Assembly: GCA_030619245.1 (NCBI GenBank)
Contig: JAUXBS010000103.1
Location: 1-5,441 of the forward strand
Direction: 5' to 3'
Source of the DNA: Clostridia bacterium
Lineage (GTDB): Bacteria; UBA6262; WVXT01; JAUXBS01
DNA: 5,441 bases
Each line of letters begins with the position of its first letter. Position 1 is the stretch's first letter. The notes beneath the pieces are model-generated. The model searched no databases. It had not been told where the DNA came from and saw only the letters and a program-made list of their open reading frames with translations. The position numbers and the translations under genes were made by a program. This document shows, in pieces, positions 1 through 5,441 of this stretch.

Positions 1-446
1 CCAGGGCGGAGTTAAAGGTTATATGTTCGAAAGGCACTTATATAAGGACTCTGTGTCACGACCTGGGAGAGAAGCTTGGCTGCGGCGCATACATGTCATC
101 GTTAACACGCACGAGAGTGGGAAACTTCAGGTTAGAGGATTCAGTGGCTTGTAGTAATGATGATTCATTCAATGAATGCATGATGCCGCTAAACAGTGTT
201 ATGTCAGGTTATCCTTACATCCTTGTTGGCGCGGATACAGCGGACGCTGTCAGGAATGGCAGGCAGATACAGGAATCAGATGTGGTTAACCTTGATAATA
301 TAAAGAAAAAGTACCGGGAGGATGAGCTGCCGGAGGTTTTTGCGGTTTTTGACAGGGACAATAATCTGTTGGCAATGGCGCATGCTGAAAATAAAAGCGC
401 TTCAGGAAGTGAGTATGTTTTTAAGTTGTTAAGGGTTATGGTATGA
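1..446 (+). CDS. truB: tRNA pseudouridine(55) synthase TruB, C-terminal part (5' end outside window)
   Basis: TruB converts U55 in the T-loop of tRNAs to pseudouridine. The open frame is already running at the left edge (first full codon at position 3) and gives 147 residues before the TGA at 444-446. The first residues carry the TruB signature [15 protein letters not shown] followed by [18 protein letters not shown], the end of the pseudouridine-synthase fold that contacts tRNA. The catalytic aspartate lies upstream and is not visible. The rest (about YPYILVGAD to the end) fits the small PUA-like C-terminal domain of bacterial TruB, with the typical 'NGR' turn. The ATG at 93 is an internal methionine, because the family signature continues upstream of it in the same frame. 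The stop overlaps the ribF start as ATGA, so the two are probably co-transcribed and translationally coupled. The identification is secure; only the N-terminal half is missing. Confidence 0.95.
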   Translation, partial: RAELKVICSKGTYIRTLCHDLGEKLGCGAYMSSLTRTRVGNFRLEDSVACSNDDSFNECMMPLNSVMSGYPYILVGADTADAVRNGRQIQESDVVNLDNIKKKYREDELPEVFAVFDRDNNLLAMAHAENKSASGSEYVFKLLRVMV

Positions 447-1561
447 ATATTATTCGCGGATTGTCAGGAATAAAAGGCAGGTTTCATGATACGGTAGTCG
501 CCATAGGAACTTTTGACGGTATTCACCGGGGCCATCAGGCAATAATTAAGAAAACTGTGATGGAGGCGGGCAAGCTTGGCAGCAAGGCTTTAGTGGTTAC
601 TTTTAACATGAATCCTGTCAGCGTACTGAAAGGGAGCCGGCATAAGATATTTTTAATAAGCACGCCTGACATAAAGAAAAAAGTGATGAAAGCTCTGAAG
701 GTTGATATAATGGTTGTTGTTAATTTTACAAGCAATTTTGCGCGAATGTCTCCGGAGAAATTCATAAAGGATGTTATATGCGGCAGGTTGAATGCGGCAA
801 AGGTTGTTGTTGGCGGGGATTTCCGTTTTGGCAGGAACAGGAAGGGGACGGTTTCACTGTTAAAGACAATGAGTAAGGAGCATGGTTTTAAGGTTTATAC
901 AGTGCCTGCAGCCAGGTTCGGTGGCGAAAAGGTAAGCAGTACGAGGATTAGAAAGGCAATATTATCCGGCAATGTTAAAGAGGCAGCAAGACTGATAGGA
1001 AGGTATTATACCATAACCGGGAAAGTTATGAGAGGAGACGGCAGGGGTAAAAGGCTGTCCTTTCCCACGGCGAATATAAAAATGGATAGCAGGGCGGCAT
1101 TGAAGCCGGGTGTATATAAAGTCAGGGTTGACATTAATGGTGTAATGTATTCAGGGGTGGCGAACGTGGGTTACAAGCCGACTTTCAGGAAAATTAAAAC
1201 AAGAAAGATATCAGGAAAGAAGCCGCTGGTGGAAGTCCATGTATTCAGGTTCTCAGGTAACCTTTATGGCAGGATGATAGGGGTATCGTTTATTGAATAT
1301 ATCAGGCCGGAAAAGCGTTTTTTAACTGAGGCTAAATTGTCGGAACAGATAAGAAAGGATGTTTGCAGTGCAGGGGAGACTGTTTTAAGAAAGCAGTTAT
1401 CTAATAATACGATTGGAGGATTTAATGGTTTTAACAAAAGAAAACAGGAAGGAATTAATCGGTCAACATTCAAGAAAGGAGGGGGATACAGGGTCCCCGG
1501 AAGTGCAGATTGCATTACTGACAGGGAAGATAAAATATCTAACAGAGCATTTCAAGGATAA
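443..1561 (+). CDS. ribF: Bifunctional riboflavin kinase / FAD synthetase RibF, with a long out-of-family C-terminal tail
   Basis: RibF phosphorylates riboflavin to FMN and adenylylates FMN to FAD in the cytoplasm. The N-terminal nucleotidyltransferase domain shows [10 protein letters not shown] (HxGH at residues 28-31), GGDFRFG (124-130) and SSTRIRK (165-171). The C-terminal riboflavin-kinase domain shows LSFPTAN (205-211), [11 protein letters not shown], and EVHVF with the likely catalytic Glu264, then IRPEKRF. The start at 443 has AAGGG at 431-435 and overlaps the truB stop. Family members usually end near residue 310-320, shortly after the IRPEKRF helix. Here the frame continues to residue 372, and the last 50 or so residues are read out of frame from the rpsO start region and resemble nothing in RibF. 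A tandem TAATAA at 1402-1407 lies one frame away, exactly where a normal RibF would stop. Either the tail is real or a one-base loss occurred between about 1336 and 1401. The enzyme identity is certain; the true 3' end is not. Confidence 0.93.
   Translation: MNIIRGLSGIKGRFHDTVVAIGTFDGIHRGHQAIIKKTVMEAGKLGSKALVVTFNMNPVSVLKGSRHKIFLISTPDIKKKVMKALKVDIMVVVNFTSNFARMSPEKFIKDVICGRLNAAKVVVGGDFRFGRNRKGTVSLLKTMSKEHGFKVYTVPAARFGGEKVSSTRIRKAILSGNVKEAARLIGRYYTITGKVMRGDGRGKRLSFPTANIKMDSRAALKPGVYKVRVDINGVMYSGVANVGYKPTFRKIKTRKISGKKPLVEVHVFRFSGNLYGRMIGVSFIEYIRPEKRFLTEAKLSEQIRKDVCSAGETVLRKQLSNNTIGGFNGFNKRKQEGINRSTFKKGGGYRVPGSADCITDREDKISNRAFQG
1415..1420 (+). promoter_or_regulatory. Shine-Dalgarno GGAGGA for rpsO
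   Basis: GGAGGA ends four bases before the ATG at 1425, a strong ribosome binding site. It decides the rpsO start: the in-frame TTG at 1413 overlaps this site and cannot use it. The site lies inside the extended ribF reading frame, so ribosomes finishing the long ribF frame would pass over it. Confidence 0.85.
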
Positions 1562-1694
1562 TAAGAAAGATCATCATTCCCGCAAAGGGCTTATTGCCAT
1601 GATTGAGCATAGGAAAAAACTGTTGAAATACCTGAAAATAAATGATATGGACAGGTACAAGGATATTATCAGTAAGTTAAAAATAAGGAAGTAA
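1425..1694 (+). CDS. rpsO: 30S ribosomal protein S15
   Basis: S15 is a primary 16S rRNA-binding protein that helps form the platform of the 30S subunit and contacts 23S rRNA in an intersubunit bridge. The 89-residue product has the exact length usual for bacterial S15. It carries the family hallmarks [14 protein letters not shown] (about residues 20-33), [15 protein letters not shown] (about 47-55) and the basic C-terminal helix with RKKLLKYLK and RYKDIISKL. The ATG at 1425 is chosen because it has an ideal Shine-Dalgarno and gives the standard [15 protein letters not shown] N terminus. The first 137 nt are also covered by the ribF frame. The gene is followed 52 nt later by pnp, the classic rpsO-pnp pairing. 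S15 often represses its own translation through an mRNA structure near its start; I could not identify such a fold here with confidence. Confidence 0.98.
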   Translation: MVLTKENRKELIGQHSRKEGDTGSPEVQIALLTGKIKYLTEHFKDNKKDHHSRKGLIAMIEHRKKLLKYLKINDMDRYKDIISKLKIRK

Positions 1695-1733
1695 ATCGTA
1701 AACGGAATACAAAAATAAAATAAATTGGAAATG

Positions 1734-1740
1734 AAAGGTG
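1734..1740 (+). promoter_or_regulatory. Shine-Dalgarno AAAGGTG deciding the pnp start
   Basis: AAAGGTG ends six bases before the ATG at 1747, so that ATG is the natural start. The GTG at 1738, in the same frame, lies inside the ribosome binding site itself and would add three residues (start-His-Asn) that PNPases do not usually have. The rest of the 52-base rpsO-pnp gap is A-rich, with no visible hairpin or promoter. Confidence 0.75.
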
Positions 1741-1746
1741 CATAAT

Positions 1747-3846
1747 ATGTCTAATAAAGTAGAAGTTGAAATTGGAGGAAAGTTGTTGAAAATTGAAACA
1801 GGGGAACTTGCCAGGCAGGCATCAGGTTCAGTGCTGGTTACCTACGGAGAGACTGTTGTTCTTGCGGCAGTCACTGTTACGGGAGAACCGAGGGAAGGGA
1901 TAGATTTCATTCCGCTTATGGTTGATTACAGGGAGAGGACGTATGCGGCGGGAAAAATACCCGGAGGATTCTTCAAGAGGGAAGGCAGGTCCAGGGAAAA
2001 GGAAATATTGACTTCACGTTTGATTGACAGGTCAATAAGGCCGCTGCTTGACAAGAGGTTTCATAATGATATACAGGTGTCACTTACCGTATTGTCTTTT
2101 GACCGGGAAAATGACGCTGATATACCGGCGTTAATCGCCGCAAGCTGCGCGGTGAGTATTTCAAGGGTTCCCCCGATAGAGCGCATGTCTGCGGTGCGTG
2201 TTGCAAAGGTGGGGGATAACTATATAATAAACCCTACGTTTTCGGAGCAGGGCGAAAGTGAACTTAATATAGTTGTTTCAGGAACAAATGATTCAATATT
2301 AATGATTGAAGGAGAATCAAAAGAAGTTTCAAATGAATTTGTATTTGCTGCAATCAAACAGGCTCACGATGGTATAAAGGAAGTAATCAAGAGCCAGGAA
2401 GCGCTTATAGAAAAGAACAGCAAGCCTAAAATGACGGTGGATGAAAAGAAGCTTGATGAAAAAAAGGAAAAGGAAATCAGGGACAGTTATACCGGCAGGA
2501 TTAAGGATATACTGGATATTGAGGAAAAGGTGGAAAGTGATAAATTAAGAACCGCCCTTAAGGAAGAAGTTATTGAAAAGTACCTGGATGATTCATTGCC
2601 CGGGGAAGAAACCCTGATAAAGGGCCTGTTGGATGATATTAAAAGAAACTGTATACGCAGGTCTATAATAGACGAGGGAAAGAGGAATGGCAACAGGAAG
2701 GCGGACAATATACGCCCCATAAGCGGATTTGTGGGAATACTGCCGAGAACCCATGGTTCGGCGCTTTTTACGCGAGGGCAGACACAGGCGCTGGTAACCG
2801 TGACGCTCGGTACGAAAATGGATAGCCAGATAATTGACGGGCTGGAAGATGAGTACAAGAAAAAATTTATGCTCCATTATAATTTCCCTGCCTACAGCAC
2901 CGGGGAGGTAAGGCCGGACAGGGGTCCGGGGCGCAGGGAGATAGGGCATGGAGCCCTGGCTGAAAGAGCTTTAAAACAGATGCTTCCACAGGATGAAGAA
3001 TTCCCTTATATTATAAGGGTGGTATCGGATATTCTTGAATCCAACGGTTCATCTTCCATGGCATCAGTTTGCGGCGCCAGCCTTGCCCTGATGGATAGCG
3101 GAATTAAGATATCGGCTCCGGTAGGAGGTGTTTCAATCGGGATGATAAAGGAAAAGGATAAAACCGTAATTCTCTCGGATATTGAAGGAGCAGAAGACCA
3201 TTATGGCGACCTGGATTTCAAAGCCGCGGGAACGAGAAAGGGTATTACCGCAATACAGATGGACATGAAAGTAAAGGGGCTGGACCTTGAAATAATGAAG
3301 GAAGTACTCGAGCGTTCAAAAACCGGCAGGGAACACGTGCTTGACGAGATGGAAAAGATTATTAAGGTGTCGCGGGATGAGATTTCAATTCTGGCTCCGA
3401 GGATAATTACATTGAAAATAGCTATTGATAAGATCAGGGATGTTATTGGCCCGGGCGGCAAGATTATTAAGAAGATAGTAGCGGATACGTCAGCAAGTAT
3501 GGATGTCAGCGATGATGGAACAGTTACAATATCCTCCGATGATTCAAGCGCTGTCGCGGCGGCAAAAAAGATGGTTGAAGAACTTACTACTGACGTGGAA
3601 GTTGGCAAGATATATAACGGCAAGGTAATGAGAATCATGAACTTCGGCGCATTTGTTGAAGTGCTTCCGGGTAAGGAAGGGCTGGTTCATATTTCACAGT
3701 TTTCCGAGAAGAGGTTAAACAAGGTGGAAGACGCAGTTAAAGAAGGGGATGAACTGCTCGTTAAGTGCGTTGAAATAGACAAAATGGGCAGGGTTAACCT
3801 CAGCCATAAGGATGCGGTAAAAAACGGGAAAAAGGAAGATAAATGA
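1747..3846 (+). CDS. pnp: Polynucleotide phosphorylase (polyribonucleotide nucleotidyltransferase)
   Basis: PNPase degrades RNA 3' to 5' by phosphorolysis, releasing nucleoside diphosphates, as a cytoplasmic trimer that often sits in a degradosome. The product is 699 residues, a normal full length. The order is complete: first RNase PH-like domain with the RNA-binding loop GGFFKREGR (73-81); an all-helical, charged linker around 220-310; second, catalytic PH domain with LPRTHGSALFTRGQTQALV, HYNFPAYSTGE, GRREIGHGALAERAL, the phosphate-binding serines in NGSSSMAS (S435-S437), and EDHYGDLDFK with the metal-binding aspartates corresponding to E. coli D486 and D492 at D484 and D490; a KH domain with IGPGGK (567-572); and an S1 domain from about 619 with GAFVEVLPGKEGLVHISQ. 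All catalytic residues I can place are intact. One oddity is that the usual DGR before the second PH domain reads GNR (315-317). The gene follows rpsO and its stop overlaps accB as ATGA. Confidence 0.98.
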   Translation: MSNKVEVEIGGKLLKIETGELARQASGSVLVTYGETVVLAAVTVTGEPREGIDFIPLMVDYRERTYAAGKIPGGFFKREGRSREKEILTSRLIDRSIRPLLDKRFHNDIQVSLTVLSFDRENDADIPALIAASCAVSISRVPPIERMSAVRVAKVGDNYIINPTFSEQGESELNIVVSGTNDSILMIEGESKEVSNEFVFAAIKQAHDGIKEVIKSQEALIEKNSKPKMTVDEKKLDEKKEKEIRDSYTGRIKDILDIEEKVESDKLRTALKEEVIEKYLDDSLPGEETLIKGLLDDIKRNCIRRSIIDEGKRNGNRKADNIRPISGFVGILPRTHGSALFTRGQTQALVTVTLGTKMDSQIIDGLEDEYKKKFMLHYNFPAYSTGEVRPDRGPGRREIGHGALAERALKQMLPQDEEFPYIIRVVSDILESNGSSSMASVCGASLALMDSGIKISAPVGGVSIGMIKEKDKTVILSDIEGAEDHYGDLDFKAAGTRKGITAIQMDMKVKGLDLEIMKEVLERSKTGREHVLDEMEKIIKVSRDEISILAPRIITLKIAIDKIRDVIGPGGKIIKKIVADTSASMDVSDDGTVTISSDDSSAVAAAKKMVEELTTDVEVGKIYNGKVMRIMNFGAFVEVLPGKEGLVHISQFSEKRLNKVEDAVKEGDELLVKCVEIDKMGRVNLSHKDAVKNGKKEDK

Positions 3847-4331
3847 AGAAGAATGCAGGGGATAAAAAAACATCTGACCTGGATGAAATAATTCAAGTTT
3901 ATGATTTGATGGTCAGGGAAAACCTGGTTGAAATAAACTGGGAAAAGGGCAGGAGAAAGTTGCTGATAAGACGCAAATCCAGCAGGGGAAAACCTGCGGA
4001 GAATGGAAATTATGATGATATCCGGCAGAGCGTTCCTCCCGTGGATGAAACGACGGGTGTTGTAAAAGAACCCGAAGAGGAGAAGGGGACGGTTAAGGTT
4101 GAGTCGCCAATGAATGGTGTTTTCTACAGGTCCCCGTCACCGGAATCTCAGGTTTTTGCAAAGGAAGGGGATGTTGTTTCCGCCGGCCAGACGATTTGTA
4201 TCATTGAGGCAATGAAGTCCATGAATGAAATAAAGGCAGATTGTGAAGGCAGGATTATGAAGATAAAAGCCAAAGATGGGGAAACCGTGACTGCAGGCCA
4301 GCCGTTATTTTTAATCCTTCCAGGTAAGTAA
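3843..4331 (+). CDS. accB: Biotin carboxyl carrier protein of acetyl-CoA carboxylase (BCCP)
   Basis: BCCP carries the biotin that shuttles CO2 from biotin carboxylase (AccC) to carboxyltransferase (AccA/AccD), making malonyl-CoA, the first committed step of fatty-acid synthesis. The 162-residue product is of normal size. Residues 12-45 (LDEIIQVYDLMVRENLVEI...RRK) are the N-terminal helical/strand region seen in AccB. Residues 46-83 form a Pro/Glu/Lys-rich flexible linker. Residues 84-160 form the biotinyl domain with SPMNGVFYRSPSPES and the biotinylation motif EAMKSMNEI, whose acceptor is Lys125. The usual motif is EAMKLMNEI, so Ser replaces Leu. The domain ends with the second half-repeat GETVTAGQPLFLI. 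The start at 3843 overlaps the pnp stop and has AAGGA at 3832-3836. accC, the usual next gene, is absent here. The presence of the N-terminal AccB region argues against a decarboxylase or pyruvate carboxylase carrier subunit. Confidence 0.95.
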   Translation: MKKNAGDKKTSDLDEIIQVYDLMVRENLVEINWEKGRRKLLIRRKSSRGKPAENGNYDDIRQSVPPVDETTGVVKEPEEEKGTVKVESPMNGVFYRSPSPESQVFAKEGDVVSAGQTICIIEAMKSMNEIKADCEGRIMKIKAKDGETVTAGQPLFLILPGK

Positions 4332-4359
4332 TAACCGAAATTAAAGGGCAGAGAATCTC

Positions 4360-4572
4360 ATGAAAGACATGACTAACCAGATTGGATTTTTAGCCATTGA
4401 TATCTGTAATATGTTAAAGGACAGCGGGGAAGTTAGTGTTCTAAGGATAAGGTCAGGGTTAAATGTTTCCAATACCCTTGTTTTTCTTGCAATTGGCTGG
4501 TTGTCGAGGGAAGGAAGAGTTCATATAAGGAAAGAAGGGGATGATTACCTGGTGTGGTTAGTTGAGTTATGA
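4360..4572 (+). CDS. Small winged-helix protein, DUF2582-like (possible DNA-binding regulator)
   Basis: A 70-residue protein that looks like a single winged helix-turn-helix domain and nothing else. Residues 5-21 (IGFLAIDICNMLKDSG) form helix 1, 'EVSVLRIRSGLNVS' holds the second helix and turn, 'NTLVFLAIGWLSREGRV' is the probable recognition helix, and 'HIRKEGDDYLVWLV' is a beta wing. The phrase 'LAIGWLSREGRV', like LALGWLAREGK, is the hallmark I associate with the DUF2582 / winged-helix family (Pfam PF10771), whose function is not established. There is no signal peptide, membrane segment or sensor domain. ATG 4360 is chosen with AAAGGG at 4343-4348, an 11-base spacing that is slightly long; ATG 4369 is a less supported alternative. 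It lies 28 nt after accB and overlaps uppP by ATGA, so it is probably co-expressed with both. A role in regulating envelope-lipid genes is only a guess from position. Confidence 0.82.
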   Translation: MKDMTNQIGFLAIDICNMLKDSGEVSVLRIRSGLNVSNTLVFLAIGWLSREGRVHIRKEGDDYLVWLVEL

Positions 4573-5360
4573 GTGTCATTAAATCCATTATACTGGGTAT
4601 TGTCCAGGGGGCTGCTGAGTTCCTGCCGGTTTCAAGTTCAGCGCACCTGGTTTTCGGCCAGCATTATCTGGGGTTTTCAAGCCCGCAGATATTTTTTAAT
4701 GTATTACTTCATTTTGCCACGTTAATGGTTGTCCTGGTTCACTTCAGGAAGGACATAGGGAAAATAATCGTAAACCTGCATAAAGTCAGGGAAATAAAAA
4801 CAAATGAATACTGCCGGACTTTCTGGCTTATTGCCGCAGGGTCAGTGCCAACCGTGATTATCGGGTACGTTTTCAGGAGGAGAATAGAAGAGGTATTTGA
4901 CAGTGTAGTTATTGTAGCAGTACTCTTAATTGTTACTGGGATTGTGGTTTTTATCAGTGACAGGATAAGGGAAACTTCAAAAGATGAAATAAAAACCACT
5001 ATTATTGATGTGCTGATTATTGGCGCCGCGCAGGGACTGGCAATACTGCCGGGTATTTCGCGGTCAGGAATGACAATTGTAACAGCGCTTTTTATGGGGC
5101 TTAACCGCAGGTGGGCTGCAAGGTTTTCTTTCTTGCTTTCAGTGCCGGTAATACTCGGAGCCACCATTCTGGAATTGACGGATTCGGCAGTTGATTTTAG
5201 CGCGCATTTAATGATGGTTTACGCTGCAGGGATGATTTCAGCGTTTATCGTTGGATGGATTTCATTAAAAGTATTGATAAAAATACTGGAAAACAGGATG
5301 TTCAGCTATTTTTCCTACTATTGCTGGTTCATAGCTATACTCGTATTAATATATTGTTAA
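4569..5360 (+). CDS. uppP: Undecaprenyl-diphosphatase UppP (BacA family)
   Basis: UppP dephosphorylates undecaprenyl diphosphate to the monophosphate in the inner membrane, recycling the lipid that carries peptidoglycan and other glycan units; extra copies give bacitracin resistance. The 263-residue product is of normal length and very hydrophobic, with about eight membrane segments. Motif 1 is QGAAEFLPVSSSAHL (residues 13-27), containing the (E/Q)xxxE pair Q13/E17 and His26. Motif 2 is LPGISRSGMT (160-169) with Arg165, matching the essential arginine of E. coli UppP. The usual SSxGH is SSSAH here, a mild change. The ATG overlaps the stop of the preceding winged-helix gene, and no good Shine-Dalgarno precedes it, which suggests translation by coupling to the upstream gene. 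It is clearly BacA-type rather than a PAP2-type phosphatase. Confidence 0.97.
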   Translation: MSVIKSIILGIVQGAAEFLPVSSSAHLVFGQHYLGFSSPQIFFNVLLHFATLMVVLVHFRKDIGKIIVNLHKVREIKTNEYCRTFWLIAAGSVPTVIIGYVFRRRIEEVFDSVVIVAVLLIVTGIVVFISDRIRETSKDEIKTTIIDVLIIGAAQGLAILPGISRSGMTIVTALFMGLNRRWAARFSFLLSVPVILGATILELTDSAVDFSAHLMMVYAAGMISAFIVGWISLKVLIKILENRMFSYFSYYCWFIAILVLIYC

Positions 5361-5382
5361 TGAAATTATAATTTGCTATTAT
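5354..5382 (+). promoter_or_regulatory. Possible sigma-70-type promoter for the gene leaving the right edge
   Basis: TTGTTA (5354-5359, overlapping the end of uppP) is followed after 17 bases by TATTAT (5377-5382), a reasonable -35/-10 pair. The start of transcription would fall near 5389, leaving a leader of about 35 bases before ATG 5423. The region is so AT-rich that other -10-like TATAAT strings occur at 5367 and 5382, so the exact placement is uncertain. No terminator for the upstream operon is visible, so read-through into the next gene is also possible. Confidence 0.4.
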
Positions 5383-5388
5383 ATAATA
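5363..5388. repeat. Two adjacent 12-bp perfect palindromes
   Basis: AAATTATAATTT (5363-5374) and TATTATATAATA (5377-5388) are each identical to their own reverse complement and are separated by the dinucleotide GC. Their centres are 14 bp apart. The first fills most of the spacer of the possible promoter, and the second covers its -10 box. This layout would suit a repressor operator, but short AT palindromes arise easily in AT-only sequence, so the function is unproven. Confidence 0.4.
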
Positions 5389-5422
5389 TATAAAAATAAA
5401 TTTTCAAGAATCAGGAAGCTTT

Positions 5423-5441
5423 ATGAAATCTAAAAATAAAA
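5423..5441 (+). CDS. Start of an unidentified gene (3' part outside window)
   Basis: An ATG at 5423 is preceded by AGGAAG at 5413-5418, a good Shine-Dalgarno with a four-base gap, and opens a frame reading MKSKNK before the window ends. It lies 62 bases after uppP. The lysine-rich start could belong to a signal peptide or to a cytosolic protein; six residues are too few to say. It is called a gene because of the ribosome binding site, the same strand and the promoter-like sequence upstream. Confidence 0.5.

Noticed and set aside
93..446. A separate 117-residue gene starting at ATG 93
   Set aside because: The TruB signature continues upstream of this ATG in the same frame to the left edge, so 93 is an internal methionine of truB.
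535..765. Minus-strand open frame within ribF, and similar ones in 1264-1515, 2487-2949, 3201-3638, 3687-3896 and 4739-5167
   Set aside because: All lie opposite strongly identified genes, are low-complexity or lack any family likeness, and have no supporting context; they are shadows of the + strand codons.
1336..1401. Programmed -1 frameshift that would end ribF at TAATAA 1402
   Set aside because: No in-frame X XXY YYZ slippery heptamer is present in the only stretch where the -1 frame is open, and no clear stimulatory hairpin follows; an indel or a real overlap is simpler.
1383..1410. Promoter for rpsO (TTTTAA with TAATAC)
   Set aside because: The -35 match is poor and the string lies in the ribF end; tight packing suggests read-through transcription instead.
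1413..1424. TTG 1413 as the rpsO start
   Set aside because: It overlaps the GGAGGA ribosome binding site and adds four residues absent from S15; ATG 1425 gives the standard 89-residue protein.
1738..1746. GTG 1738 as the pnp start
   Set aside because: It lies within the AAAGGTG Shine-Dalgarno that properly serves ATG 1747.
1695..1746. Promoter, terminator or RNase III hairpin between rpsO and pnp, as known in E. coli
   Set aside because: The 52 bases are A-rich with no inverted repeat of useful length and no convincing -35/-10 pair.
5361..5422. Rho-independent terminator after uppP
   Set aside because: The inverted repeats there are made only of A and T, with no GC stem followed by a T tract, so they would not form a stable terminator.

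Overview
This window is a bacterial housekeeping block. Seven genes lie head to tail on the + strand and almost fill it, followed by the first codons of an eighth: truB (3' end only) - ribF - rpsO - pnp - accB - a small winged-helix gene - uppP - start of an unknown gene. The order truB-ribF-rpsO-pnp is a widely conserved bacterial translation/RNA-decay cluster. The base composition is moderate (low 40s % G+C by eye), with AGG/AGA-rich arginine use. A free-standing BCCP and a DUF2582-like winged-helix protein next to it suggest an uncultivated Gram-negative-type lineage, for example Omnitrophota, Elusimicrobiota or relatives. That placement is inference with low confidence; nothing in the sequence fixes the phylum.

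Layout. Positions 1-446 hold the C-terminal part of tRNA pseudouridine-55 synthase. Positions 443-1561 hold ribF (FMN/FAD synthesis), whose reading frame runs 137 nt into rpsO. Positions 1425-1694 encode ribosomal protein S15, and 1747-3846 encode full-length polynucleotide phosphorylase. Positions 3843-4331 encode the biotin carboxyl carrier protein, 4360-4572 a 70-residue winged-helix protein, and 4569-5360 undecaprenyl-diphosphatase. The last 81 bases hold an AT-rich intergenic stretch with a possible promoter over two adjacent perfect palindromes, then a Shine-Dalgarno and ATG for a gene that leaves the window.

The genes are packed as one transcription unit. Three junctions (truB/ribF, pnp/accB, winged-helix/uppP) are four-base ATGA overlaps, and the longest gap inside the block is 52 bases (rpsO-pnp). 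No factor-independent terminator is visible. The products cover tRNA modification, flavin cofactors, the 30S subunit, RNA turnover, the first step of fatty-acid synthesis and recycling of the cell-wall lipid carrier, which fits a growth-linked operon.

I see no new defence, mobile or RNA system. The observations most worth checking are the ribF/rpsO overlap, where a displaced TAATAA marks the likely ancestral ribF end, the winged-helix gene between accB and uppP, and the tandem AT palindromes at the right edge.
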